From: Bacillota bacterium
GTDB lineage: Bacteria > Bacillota > Clostridia > Clostridiales > Clostridiaceae
Reading direction: 5' to 3'
NCBI GenBank assembly: GCA_023427705.1
Contig: JAEZAL010000314.1
Coordinates: 1 to 17,426 of the forward strand
DNA: 17,426 bases
Part shown: piece after piece, positions 6,670 to 14,142 of the stretch
Layout: the number at the start of each line of letters is the position of its first letter
How positions within the stretch are numbered: the stretch's first letter is position 1
The notes under the pieces: generated by a model
The model's input: only the letters and a program-made list of their open reading frames with translations
What the model was told of the DNA's origin: nothing
The model's database searches: none
Position numbers and translations under genes: made by a program

Positions 6670-7551
6670 ATGAGTAATACTAGATATTTAATAAATAAGA
6701 ATGCTTATAATCCTAATTATGAACTACTATATATTAGTAAATCTAAATTTGAAAATGATTGGCATAGTACTGCTCACTTTCATCCATTTACAGAAATATT
6801 TTTTATTACGGATGGAAAAGGAGCCTTTTATTTAAGCGATCAAATTGTTAATGTGAACAAGTGGGATTTAATTATAATTAATTCTAATTGCTTACACACA
6901 GAAAAATCCTCACTATCAGATGTTCCACTTGAATATATTGTTATGGGGGTAGATAATCTATTATTGAATTTTCCTGAATCCTATAGTTTAACTGATAATG
7001 ATAAACAAATTAAGTTATATGAAATTATGAATTTTGCTAAGGATAAAGATGTAATTTTAAATTATTTCAATACCTTAATAAAAGAAATAGAAAATAAAGA
7101 ATTTAATTACGAAATAATATGTAAAAGCATTTTAAACATGTTTATTACCTACATTATTAGAAGTAGAAGCTCACTGTTATTTATAGAAGAATCTAGAGAA
7201 AAGTTAAACTTAGAGTGTATAAAAATAAAAAACTATATAGATTCTCATTATTCCCAAAATATAACCTTAGATTTTTTATCAAATTTAACTTATATGAACA
7301 AATTCCACTTAGTTCATACCTTTACTAAGCAAATTGGTTTGTCTCCAATTAATTATGCAATAAATAAACGTATACAAGAGGCTAAAAACCTTCTTTCAAC
7401 TACTAACTATTCAATTAGAGATATTGCCTCTATTGTTGGATTTTCTAATTCATCATATTTTAGTCAAATGTTTAGAAAGGTTACTGGTATAACTCCTAAA
7501 AATTATAGAGATGAAATTCTAAGTTTAGAAAAGAATAAACAAAAAGTGTGA
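6670..7551 (+). CDS. AraC-family transcriptional regulator of the sugar operon
   Basis: This is a 293-residue DNA-binding regulator. Residues about 15-95 form a cupin-like sensor domain with HFHPFTEIFFI at 36-46, the usual sugar-pocket segment. Residues about 185-285 form the two-helix-turn-helix AraC domain. The second helix-turn-helix carries the family signature (IRDIASIVGFSNSSYFSQMFRK at 249-270, followed by TGITPKNYR). The ATG follows GGAGG. The gene is divergent from the permease-phosphorylase operon, with a 176-bp gap containing a direct repeat of AraC type. I infer that it activates the operon when the disaccharide or a breakdown product binds the cupin domain. The effector is not known. 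It ends in a bidirectional terminator shared with tcdA. Confidence 0.93.
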   Translation: MSNTRYLINKNAYNPNYELLYISKSKFENDWHSTAHFHPFTEIFFITDGKGAFYLSDQIVNVNKWDLIIINSNCLHTEKSSLSDVPLEYIVMGVDNLLLNFPESYSLTDNDKQIKLYEIMNFAKDKDVILNYFNTLIKEIENKEFNYEIICKSILNMFITYIIRSRSSLLFIEESREKLNLECIKIKNYIDSHYSQNITLDFLSNLTYMNKFHLVHTFTKQIGLSPINYAINKRIQEAKNLLSTTNYSIRDIASIVGFSNSSYFSQMFRKVTGITPKNYRDEILSLEKNKQKV

Positions 7552-7590
7552 AAATAATATAACGTTAGTAATTATTTTCACACTTCTTTT
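7544..7590. terminator. Bidirectional terminator between the AraC gene and tcdA
   Basis: A 15-bp perfect stem (7544-7558 with 7571-7585), with core AGTGTGAAAATAAT, has a 12-base loop. T-runs follow it on both strands (CTTTTT on plus, TTTTTG on minus). The left arm includes the last codons and stop of the regulator gene. Confidence 0.85.
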
Positions 7591-7603
7591 TAATACTTAT
7601 ATA

Positions 7604-8362
7604 TTATTTTAAACCTAATATAGATTGAACTACTTCTCCACCTAAAATCATTCCAGCTACTGGAGGAACAAAGGATATGCTACCAGGTATTTGTCTTTTA
7701 GTCTTAACAAGTTTCGTACTATCTTTTAATGAATCTTCTGTTTCTGGTGCTATTATCTTTTCTCCACTTGGTTTCATTGGTTTTTCCTCTGAATATACTA
7801 CTTTAAGTTTTTTAACTCCTCTTCTTTTAAGTTCATATCTCATAACTTTAGCTAAAGGACATACTTTTGTATCATATACATCAGCTACTTTAAATTGAGT
7901 TGGATCAAATTTATTACCTGTTCCCATAGAAGCTATAAGATTAATTCCTTTTTGGTAGCAATACTCTGCTAAGGCTATCTTTGCAGTTATTGTATCAATA
8001 GCATCTATTACATAATCTACATCATCAGGAATTAATTCGCTTAAGTTTTCAGGTGTAACAAAAACTTGATGAGTTATAACATTACAATTTTTATTTATAG
8101 AAAGTATTCTTTCCTTCATAACATCAACTTTATTTTTATTTACTGTATTATATGTAGCATGAATTTGTCTATTTAAGTTAGTAATACATACAGTATCATC
8201 ATCCACTAATATTAGTGTGCCTACTCCTGCTCTAGTTAAAGCTTCTACTGCAAAGCTTCCTACACCACCAACACCAAATATCATTACTTTTGCATTTCTT
8301 AACTTTTCTATCCCATCAGCACCTACAAGAAGTTCTGTTCTAGAAAATGGATATTTTATCAT
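7604..8362 (-). CDS. tcdA: tRNA threonylcarbamoyladenosine dehydratase TcdA
   Basis: This is an E1-like, ATP-dependent enzyme that cyclises t6A at position 37 of tRNA to ct6A, supporting accurate decoding of ANN codons. The 252-residue protein has the ThiF/MoeB nucleotide-binding motif GVGGVG at 30-35, Asp54 at the end of strand two, the NRQ motif at 64-66 and the DAIDT motif at 120-124. It lacks the paired CxxC zinc sites of MoeB/ThiF, and its N-terminus (FSRTELLVGADGIEKL) is typical of the TcdA/CsdL/YgdL group. A conserved Cys lies at 168 (VCPLAKVMR), as in many members. The ATG follows AGGAGAG. It is monocistronic between a bidirectional terminator and its own promoter. Confidence 0.92.
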   Translation of the reverse strand: MIKYPFSRTELLVGADGIEKLRNAKVMIFGVGGVGSFAVEALTRAGVGTLILVDDDTVCITNLNRQIHATYNTVNKNKVDVMKERILSINKNCNVITHQVFVTPENLSELIPDDVDYVIDAIDTITAKIALAEYCYQKGINLIASMGTGNKFDPTQFKVADVYDTKVCPLAKVMRYELKRRGVKKLKVVYSEEKPMKPSGEKIIAPETEDSLKDSTKLVKTKRQIPGSISFVPPVAGMILGGEVVQSILGLK

Positions 8363-8413
8363 TAATTTCTCTCCTTCTGTATCTCTTGTCTTTCTACAAA
8401 AACATTTAAATTT

Positions 8414-8441
8414 AATATATCCTATTTTAGACTATTCTCAA
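8414..8441 (-). promoter_or_regulatory. Promoter of tcdA
   Basis: On the minus strand TTGAGA (8436-8441) and TATATT (8414-8419) are 16 bp apart, each one base off consensus, about 50 bp before the start codon of tcdA. Confidence 0.5.
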
Positions 8442-8596
8442 GTTATTAACAACAATATTTTCTTTTGAATTTTAACTTTAAAATATATTATATGATTAAG
8501 TAGTAAATTATATATTTTATTTAAATAATGTAGATAATATGATAAGATATTAAAAGATTTAAATTATACATAACATAAATTTAAGGAGGCTAATTT

Positions 8597-9289
8597 ATGG
8601 TATTAGGAATTATAAGTGCAATGTCTGAAGAGTTAGAATTACTTCTAAATGATATGGATATTAAAGAAGAAACTAAAAAAGCTAATATGACTTTCTATAG
8701 AGGAAGTTTAGAAAATAAAGAAATAATTGCAGTAGTATGTGGAATTGGTAAAGTTAATGCTGCAGTTTGTTCACAAATATTAATCTCTGAATTCAATGTA
8801 GATTCAATAATAAATGTTGGAGTTGCAGGTGGAATCGGTAAAGATATTTATCCAGGAGATGTTGTAGTTGGTCTTAATTTAGTTCAACATGATATGGACA
8901 CTACTGCCTTTGGAGATCCACATGGTCAAATTCCAAGATTAGATACATTTGACTTTAAATGTGATGAAAAATTAGTTAAGGCTGCATTAGATGCTTGTGA
9001 AGAAATTAAAGAAATAAATACTTTCTCTGGTAGAATAATTTCTGGGGATCAATTTATTTCTAGTGTGGATAAAATTAAATGGTTTGAAAAAGAATTTAAT
9101 GCTATGGCATGTGAAATGGAAGGTGCTAGCATAGCTCAAGTTTGTTACTTAAACGATGTTCCATGTGTAGTTATTAGATCAATTTCTGATAATGCTAACA
9201 ATGGTGCTCATATGGATTATGAAAAATTTATTCCTATAGCAGTTAGAAATTCAACTAAAATATTAAAAAATATGATACAAAAATTATAA
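8597..9289 (+). CDS. mtnN: 5'-methylthioadenosine/S-adenosylhomocysteine nucleosidase
   Basis: This cytosolic hydrolase removes adenine from MTA, S-adenosylhomocysteine and 5'-deoxyadenosine. It clears SAM by-products and feeds the methionine cycle and LuxS. The 230-residue length matches the family. The N-terminus IISAMSEEL places the catalytic Glu at residue 12, as in the E. coli enzyme. Other motifs are GVAGGI (75-80), the EMEGA motif (173-177; Glu175 corresponds to E. coli Glu174) and the SISDNAN motif with Asp198 as the likely general acid. The ATG follows AAGGAGGC. The 230-bp gap shared with divergent tcdA must hold its promoter, but I see no convincing pair of boxes for it. It ends in a strong convergent terminator. 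Confidence 0.95.
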   Translation: MVLGIISAMSEELELLLNDMDIKEETKKANMTFYRGSLENKEIIAVVCGIGKVNAAVCSQILISEFNVDSIINVGVAGGIGKDIYPGDVVVGLNLVQHDMDTTAFGDPHGQIPRLDTFDFKCDEKLVKAALDACEEIKEINTFSGRIISGDQFISSVDKIKWFEKEFNAMACEMEGASIAQVCYLNDVPCVVIRSISDNANNGAHMDYEKFIPIAVRNSTKILKNMIQKL

Positions 9290-9293
9290 AATA

Positions 9294-9355
9294 AAAAGAG
9301 ATATTAACTTATGTTACCCCTAATATAGAGCAAGTAAGTTAATATCTCTTTTCTA
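9294..9355. terminator. Bidirectional terminator between mtnN and the COG2426 gene
   Basis: An 18-bp perfect inverted repeat (9294-9311 with 9335-9352, core AGAGATATTAACTTA) has a 23-base loop. It is bordered by A-runs on the left and T-runs on the right, so it works for both converging genes. The loop is longer than usual. Confidence 0.85.
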
Positions 9356-9369
9356 ATTAAATTTATATT

Positions 9370-9876
9370 TTAAGCCATTGCACTAATAGCCCATGGAATT
9401 CCATAAGATATTATTGTCATTATTACTGTAGCTATTATTATCCCTATAAAAATCGATAAAGATGCTTTTTTAATTTTAATTCCAAGTAATGCTGCTATAA
9501 GTGCTCCTGTCCATGCACCTGTTCCTGGTAGAGGTATCCCTACAAATAATGCAAGTCCCCAAAATTCATACTTTTGAATTTGATCACTTTTGGACATTGA
9601 CTTATTTTCTAATTTTTCAACCATAGGTCTAAATAACTTAGTTGTTTTCATCCAATTAAATATTGGGGTGATAAATAATAAAATAAATGGAATAGGCACT
9701 ATATTTCCTAAAACACATAAAAATACAGCTTTATATACTCCAATTCCTAAAAGTGAAGCTGCAATTAATCCACCCCTTAGCTCCAAAATAGGAACCATGG
9801 ATATTATAAATGCTATAACTTCTTTAGGCATAAAACTTAATGTACTAGTAAACCAATTAATTAACGAATCTGTCAT
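9370..9876 (-). CDS. Small multidrug-export-type membrane protein (COG2426)
   Basis: The 168-residue integral membrane protein has about four to five hydrophobic segments. It shows the two motifs of the putative small multidrug export family (PF06695): PILELRGG at 29-36 and PLPGTGAWTG at 115-124. These re-entrant-like motifs resemble those of the DedA superfamily. A charged cytosolic stretch (KLENKSMSKSDQIQKYE, about 88-104) joins the halves. The family name comes from annotation tradition; its substrate is not established. It is transcribed alone and converges with mtnN. The ATG follows GGGAG at a normal distance. I am sure of the family and unsure of the function. Confidence 0.85.
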   Translation of the reverse strand: MTDSLINWFTSTLSFMPKEVIAFIISMVPILELRGGLIAASLLGIGVYKAVFLCVLGNIVPIPFILLFITPIFNWMKTTKLFRPMVEKLENKSMSKSDQIQKYEFWGLALFVGIPLPGTGAWTGALIAALLGIKIKKASLSIFIGIIIATVIMTIISYGIPWAISAMA

Positions 9877-9998
9877 TTTATATCTCCCATTCTATACGTT
9901 TATTCAATTATCATTCATAAATTCTAAATTTTTACACATATATAAGAGTATATAATAAATACATATTATTCAAGTGATATTTTTAAATTTAATAAAAA

Positions 9999-10023
9999 AT
10001 AAACTCAGGTTGCCTGAGTTTAT
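9999..10023 (-). terminator. Terminator of the serine cluster
   Basis: An 11-bp stem ATAAACTCAGG/CCTGAGTTTAT (9999-10009 with 10013-10023) has a 3-base loop. On the minus strand it is followed by TTTTTATT and lies 15 bp after the stop of the DUF1015 gene. Confidence 0.85.
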
Positions 10024-10038
10024 AATAAATTTTATATT

Positions 10039-11274
10039 CTAGAACTTATGAACAAATATTCCACTTCTAGGTTTAGGTTCAAACCAAGTTGATTTTGGCG
10101 GCATAATTTCTCCACTATCTGCTATTGCCATTATATCTTCAGTAGTAGTTGGATACATTGAAAAACTTACTTTCATATCTGTATTAGCTCTTCTTTCAAG
10201 TTCTTTTAAACCTCTTATTCCACCAATAAATTTAATTCTTTTAGACTTTCTTGGGTTATCTATTCCAAGTATTGGCCTTAATAGACTATTTTGAAGTATT
10301 GATACATCTAACCTATCTACAGGGTCATCTGGATTAAATATTCCTTCTTTTGCTTTTAATAAATACCACTGTTTATCAATATACATACCAAAAGTATGCT
10401 TTTCCTTTGGTTTTACTTGTTCATTACTTTCAGTTACTTCAAAGTTTTCTTTTACTCTTTCTAAGAAGTCTTCTTTAGAAAGTCCATTTAAATCCTTAAC
10501 TGTTCTATTATAATCTAATACTTCTAATTCACTATCTGGATATGATATAGATAAAAAGAAGTTAAATTCCTCTTCTCCAGTATAACTATCTTCTTCAGCT
10601 CTCTTTATATGGCCAACTTTAACTGCTGAAGCTGATCTATGGTGTCCATCTGCAATATATAAATATTCTACTGATTTAAATAATTCTTGTAATTTGTTAA
10701 CAGTATTCTCATCATCTATAACCCAAACTGTATGCTTCACTCCATCATCAGCTTTAAAATCATATACTGGCTCTTTTTTAACCCATTCATTTACTATATC
10801 TGAAATCTTCTTATCTTCTCTATAAGTTAAAAATATCGGACCAGTATGAGCTTCACATTTATAAACATGATTAATCCTATCAATTTCTTTTTCTTCTCTT
10901 GTTAATTCATGCTTTTTGATTATATTATTACTATAATCATCTATTGATGCACAAGCTACAAGACCAGTTTGACTTCTTCCTTTCATAACTTGTCTATAGA
11001 TATAATAATTAGGCTTATCATCTTCTATATATAATCCATTATCTATCATTTTATCTAAGTTTTCTTTTGCCTTTTCATATACCTTATCATCATACATGTC
11101 TATATCCTTAGGTAAATCTATCTCTGCCTTATCTACATGTAAAAATGAATATGGATTATCTTTTACCATATCTCTTGCCTCATCGCTATCCATAACATCA
11201 TAAGGCAATGCAGCTATTTTATCTACAAGTTCATTTATAGGCCTTATAGCCTTAAAAGGTTTAATTACCGCCAT
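10039..11274 (-). CDS. DUF1015 family protein, candidate free serine kinase
   Basis: This 411-residue soluble protein of the DUF1015 family is the last gene of the serine cluster. It has the N-terminal ALPYDVMD motif (22-29), KHELTREEKEIDR (121-133) and ADGHHRSAS (208-216). DGHHR-type motifs occur in ParB/Srx-fold enzymes such as the ADP-dependent serine kinase SerK of Thermococcus and SbnI of Staphylococcus, which make O-phosphoserine from free serine. That parallel, from memory, and the fixed position behind an aminotransferase and serA suggest a serine kinase. The C-terminal half (FNPDDPVDRLDVSILQNSLL onward) is conserved in the family but of unknown role. The start follows AGGAGG, 21 bp after serA, and a terminator closes the operon. 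The family call is firm; the function is inferred. Confidence 0.85.
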   Translation of the reverse strand: MAVIKPFKAIRPINELVDKIAALPYDVMDSDEARDMVKDNPYSFLHVDKAEIDLPKDIDMYDDKVYEKAKENLDKMIDNGLYIEDDKPNYYIYRQVMKGRSQTGLVACASIDDYSNNIIKKHELTREEKEIDRINHVYKCEAHTGPIFLTYREDKKISDIVNEWVKKEPVYDFKADDGVKHTVWVIDDENTVNKLQELFKSVEYLYIADGHHRSASAVKVGHIKRAEEDSYTGEEEFNFFLSISYPDSELEVLDYNRTVKDLNGLSKEDFLERVKENFEVTESNEQVKPKEKHTFGMYIDKQWYLLKAKEGIFNPDDPVDRLDVSILQNSLLRPILGIDNPRKSKRIKFIGGIRGLKELERRANTDMKVSFSMYPTTTEDIMAIADSGEIMPPKSTWFEPKPRSGIFVHKF

Positions 11275-11295
11275 AATATTCCTCCTACATTTATC

Positions 11296-12201
11296 TTAGT
11301 TAAAAAACTCCTTAATAATTGTAACTACTTCATCTCCAATTCTTTCTTGAGCTTCCATTGTTGATGCTCCTATATGAGGTGTACAACTAACTCTTGGATG
11401 ATTAACTAAGGCTTCATTAGTATTAGGCTCGACTTCAAATACATCAATTCCTGCACCTGCAATTTTACCACTTTCTAATGCTTCTAATAGAGCTTCTTCA
11501 TCTACAACTTTCCCTCTTGCACAATTTATTAAATAAGATCCATCCTTCATTATTGCTAATTCTTCTCTTCCTATTAATGTTCCTCTTGTTTTATCATAAG
11601 GTACATGAAGAGAAATAAAATCTGAAACTTCTAATAAACTATTTAAATCTAGAAATTCATATTCTACATTATTTATTTCTCCAAAGGCATCATTATATAC
11701 TACTTTCATTCCTAAAGCAGTAGCTTTATTAGCTAAAGATTTTCCTATTCTCCCCATTCCTATTATTCCAAGTGTTTTTCCACTTAATTCAACACCCTCA
11801 TATTTTTTCTTATTCCATTCACCATTTCTCATAGTATAATTTGAAGTTCCTACAAATCTAGCTACTGCAAACATATGAGCCAAGGCAAGTTCTGCAACTG
11901 AATCTGAACTAGAATTTGGAGTGTTCCTTACAACAACACCATATTCAATAGCTGCTGGAACATCTATATTATCTATTCCAACTCCTGCTCTAATTATTAA
12001 TTTTAATCTTCCACCTTGAGCAGCTTCTAAAACATCTCTAGTCACCTTAGTAGCTGACCTTATAACTAAAGCATCATATTCCTTAAGAGCTTCTCCTAAT
12101 TCTTCTTTATTATAATGTTTATTTATAACTTCAAAGCCTAAATTTACAATGCTATCTAATGCTTTCTCTTGTAATCCATCACTAATTAATATCTTATACA
12201 T
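11296..12201 (-). CDS. serA: D-3-phosphoglycerate dehydrogenase, short form
   Basis: This enzyme oxidises 3-phosphoglycerate to 3-phosphohydroxypyruvate with NAD, the first step of phosphorylated serine synthesis, and is reversible. The 301-residue protein shows the D-2-hydroxyacid dehydrogenase fold: NAD motif GMGRIG at 148-153, catalytic Arg229 (NCARGKVVDE), Glu258 (DVFEVEP) and His276 (TPHIGAST). It stops right after the catalytic domain. The ACT domain used for serine feedback inhibition in long SerA proteins is absent, so flux is not controlled by that route. The ATG follows AGGGGG. It lies between a class V aminotransferase and a DUF1015 gene, all on the minus strand, which supports SerA over other hydroxyacid dehydrogenases. 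Its 200-bp leader contains a nested hairpin. Confidence 0.9.
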   Translation of the reverse strand: MYKILISDGLQEKALDSIVNLGFEVINKHYNKEELGEALKEYDALVIRSATKVTRDVLEAAQGGRLKLIIRAGVGIDNIDVPAAIEYGVVVRNTPNSSSDSVAELALAHMFAVARFVGTSNYTMRNGEWNKKKYEGVELSGKTLGIIGMGRIGKSLANKATALGMKVVYNDAFGEINNVEYEFLDLNSLLEVSDFISLHVPYDKTRGTLIGREELAIMKDGSYLINCARGKVVDEEALLEALESGKIAGAGIDVFEVEPNTNEALVNHPRVSCTPHIGASTMEAQERIGDEVVTIIKEFFN

Positions 12202-12237
12202 TTTTATACCCCCTAGAACTAATGTAAAATGTAGAAT

Positions 12238-12326
12238 TTAAAATAAAGAATTAAAGAAGAAACTCCTTTAGGAGTTTCTATTTTCATTAATTTAGCCCAA
12301 ATTACATCACTAATTCTTCATTTTAA
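12238..12326 (-). promoter_or_regulatory. Nested hairpin in the leader of serA
   Basis: An outer 16-bp stem (12238-12253 with 12311-12326) encloses an inner 9-bp hairpin AGAAACTCC/GGAGTTTCT (12258-12266 with 12271-12279). The only outer mismatch (A12245 with C12319) becomes a G-U pair in minus-strand RNA, the strand that carries serA. The inner hairpin has only a poor T-tail on the minus strand (TTCTTTAATTC), so it could be a weak terminator after the aminotransferase gene, an attenuator or a processing site. No T-box sequence and no known riboswitch core is recognised. Confidence 0.5.
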
Positions 12327-12377
12327 TTTTTTAACTGTTAAACAGCTTCTTACATTTTCTTTTTCTCTAATTATTTA

Positions 12378-12391
12378 ATGCTTATTGCTTA
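12378..12391. repeat. ATGCTTATTGCTTA repeat, copy downstream of the aminotransferase gene
   Basis: This 14-bp sequence, itself a short tandem of GCTTA units, is repeated exactly at 13520-13533. The two copies flank the aminotransferase gene in the same direction. Confidence 0.5.
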
Positions 12392-12401
12392 ATATTTACG
12401 T

Positions 12402-13478
12402 CTACTCTAAACCTAAAATATCATTTATATTGCTTAAAAGTTCTTGAATATCTTCCATTTGACAATCTGCCATATGCGCTATTCTAAAGGTCTTGTCCTT
12501 TAAGCTTCCATATCCATTAGATATTTGGAATCCCCTATTACCTAATTCTTTATTTAAAGCAGAAATGTCTATGCCCCTATTATTCTTAACTGTAGTTAAT
12601 GTGTTAGATAAATAATTTTCATCTGGGAATAGTTCAAAATGTTTCTTTGCCCATTCCCTAACAACCTTAGCCATTTCTAAATGTCTTGCAAATCTATTCT
12701 CTAGACCTTCTTTATTTAAAATATAATCTAGCTGATAATCAAGAGCATACATATGAGGTATTGATGGTGTTGATGGATATTGATAATCCTTCTTTTGAAT
12801 ATATTTATATAAAGCTAAAAGGTCTAAATAAAAACCTCTATTTGGCACTTTTTCAGCTCTTTCTTTCGCCTTATTAGAAAATGTACATACAGCTAATCCT
12901 GGTGGCAATCCTAGTGCTTTTTGGCTAGATGTTATACATACATCAATTCCCCATTTATCTACTTCTATTTTAGTTCCAGCTGCTGAACTTACAGTATCTA
13001 CTATAAATACTACATCTGGATATTTCTTAACTACTTCACCAATTTCTGCAATTGGATTCATAACACCAGTAGATGTTTCGTTATGTGTGACTGCCACTAA
13101 ATCATATTTTCCTGTTGAAAGTTCTTTATCTACCATATCAGGTGTAATAGCTTTTCCCATTTCTACTTCAAATATATCGGCAGGAACATTATTGAATATA
13201 GCCATTTCATACCATCGCTTTCCAAATGCCCCAACGGAAAACACAGCAGCCCTCTTTGCTGTACACGATCTTATGGCTCCTTCCATAAGTCCACTACCAG
13301 AAGTAGTTGACAAAAGTATCTCACTTTCTGTGAAAAATAATTTTCTAAGGTTATCACTGATTCTTCTTTGAATCGCAGAAGCATCTTTGCTTCTGTGGCC
13401 AATCATTGGTCTTGCCATTTGCTCTAATACATCTGGTCTTACCTCAACTGGGCCTGGAATAAATAGCTTTTTGTGCAT
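12402..13478 (-). CDS. Class V aminotransferase (COG0075), probable phosphoserine aminotransferase
   Basis: This is a PLP enzyme of the serine-pyruvate/alanine-glyoxylate aminotransferase group, not of the classical SerC group. Beside serA it most likely interconverts 3-phosphohydroxypyruvate and O-phosphoserine, as a COG0075 protein does in Methanococcales; serine:pyruvate or alanine:glyoxylate activity is the alternative. The frame opens at 13493, but GGGGGGAG lies before the internal ATG at 13478, so I start there (358 residues, MHKKLFIPGP). Motifs: N-terminal PGPVEVRP (8-15), TTSGSGLMEG at the PLP phosphate site (58-67), HNETSTG (132-138), DTVSS with Asp161 against the PLP ring nitrogen, and SSQKALGLPPG with Schiff-base Lys187. 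In many clostridial genomes relatives carry the misleading name soluble hydrogenase small subunit. It is the first gene of the serine cluster. Confidence 0.85.
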   Translation of the reverse strand: MHKKLFIPGPVEVRPDVLEQMARPMIGHRSKDASAIQRRISDNLRKLFFTESEILLSTTSGSGLMEGAIRSCTAKRAAVFSVGAFGKRWYEMAIFNNVPADIFEVEMGKAITPDMVDKELSTGKYDLVAVTHNETSTGVMNPIAEIGEVVKKYPDVVFIVDTVSSAAGTKIEVDKWGIDVCITSSQKALGLPPGLAVCTFSNKAKERAEKVPNRGFYLDLLALYKYIQKKDYQYPSTPSIPHMYALDYQLDYILNKEGLENRFARHLEMAKVVREWAKKHFELFPDENYLSNTLTTVKNNRGIDISALNKELGNRGFQISNGYGSLKDKTFRIAHMADCQMEDIQELLSNINDILGLE

Positions 13479-13519
13479 TTCTTCTCCCCCCATTATAATT
13501 TTATATATAATTTATTTTT

Positions 13520-13533
13520 ATGCTTATTGCTTA
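13520..13533. repeat. ATGCTTATTGCTTA repeat, copy upstream of the aminotransferase gene
   Basis: This is an exact copy of the 14-bp sequence at 12378-12391. It lies about 40 bp upstream of the start of the aminotransferase gene, in its probable promoter region. Confidence 0.5.
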
Positions 13534-13580
13534 TTTTTATTGTTAATTTTACTACTTTTTCATATGATTAACAACTATTT

Positions 13581-13614
13581 TATTAAATATTTAGAATTTT
13601 CTTTCTAAATTTAA
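13581..13614. repeat. AT-rich imperfect palindrome between mscL and the aminotransferase gene
   Basis: The left arm (13581-13596) and right arm (13601-13614) pair as TATTAAA..TTTAGAA with TTCTAAATTTAATA, with a 2-base bulge and a short T-rich loop. It is the only clear hairpin after mscL. It has no G-C core, so it is a poor terminator and could equally be an operator of the downstream serine cluster. Confidence 0.35.
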
Positions 13615-13685
13615 TAAATTTATTACCATAAATATTGTTGTGTTAAATATAAAAATACCTTTTATTCTCATTTTATGCTGATATT

Positions 13686-14126
13686 CTATATTTGCTCACT
13701 ATTATTTTTCTTTAATAAGTCTCTAATTTCTGTTAACAATTCTTGTTCTACTGTTAATTTAGGCTCTTCAACCACAGCCTCTTCTTCAACTTCTTTCTTT
13801 CTATTTAATTTTGCAATTACCTTAATAAATACAAATATTGATAAAGCAATAATTAAAAAATCTACAATATTTTGAATAAAAGCTCCATAATTTAAAGTAA
13901 CTGCCGGCGTTTCACCTACTCCTGGTTTTAATATGTATGCTAAGTCTTTAAAATCAACTCCACCTGTTATAGCTCCTATTGGTGGCATTATTATATCATT
14001 TACTAAAGAAGATACTATCTTATTGAAAGCACCCCCAATAATAACCCCAATAGCTAAATCCAATACATTTCCCTTTAATGCAAACTCCTTAAATTCAGTC
14101 CAAAATTTTTTTCCCTTTTCTTTCAT
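13686..14126 (-). CDS. mscL: Large-conductance mechanosensitive channel MscL
   Basis: This homopentameric inner-membrane channel opens under membrane tension and releases solutes during hypo-osmotic shock. The 146-residue protein has the family N-terminus (FWTEFKEFALKGNVLDLAIGVIIGGAF at 8-34, including the amphipathic helix and start of TM1). It has TM1 at about 20-48, a periplasmic loop with MPPIGAITGGVDF, TM2 at about 80-106 and a C-terminal helix (QELLTEIRDLLKK at 128-140) that forms the cytosolic bundle. A Glu-rich linker (EVEEEAVVEEP) joins TM2 to the bundle. The ATG follows AGGAGG. It starts 16 bp after the stop of a Cys-rich small gene, and the two are probably co-transcribed. Confidence 0.95.
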   Translation of the reverse strand: MKEKGKKFWTEFKEFALKGNVLDLAIGVIIGGAFNKIVSSLVNDIIMPPIGAITGGVDFKDLAYILKPGVGETPAVTLNYGAFIQNIVDFLIIALSIFVFIKVIAKLNRKKEVEEEAVVEEPKLTVEQELLTEIRDLLKKNNSEQI

Positions 14127-14142
14127 TTAAATTTCCTCCTGT

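Noticed and set aside
8217..8468. 83-codon plus-strand frame overlapping the 5' end of tcdA
   Set aside because: It mirrors the tcdA coding sequence and has no ribosome site of its own.
12258..12279. Simple strong terminator after the aminotransferase gene
   Set aside because: The hairpin is good, but its T-tail on the minus strand is interrupted (TTCTTTAATTC), so I treat it as part of a leader structure, perhaps a weak terminator.
12202..12401. T-box riboswitch before serA
   Set aside because: No T-box anti-terminator sequence (TGGnACCGCG-like) is present in the leader.
13087..13371. 94-codon open frame on the plus strand
   Set aside because: It lies wholly antisense to the well-supported aminotransferase gene, with no family resemblance.
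13479..13493. Start of the aminotransferase at 13493
   Set aside because: The G-rich ribosome site covers these codons; family proteins begin near the internal ATG at 13478.
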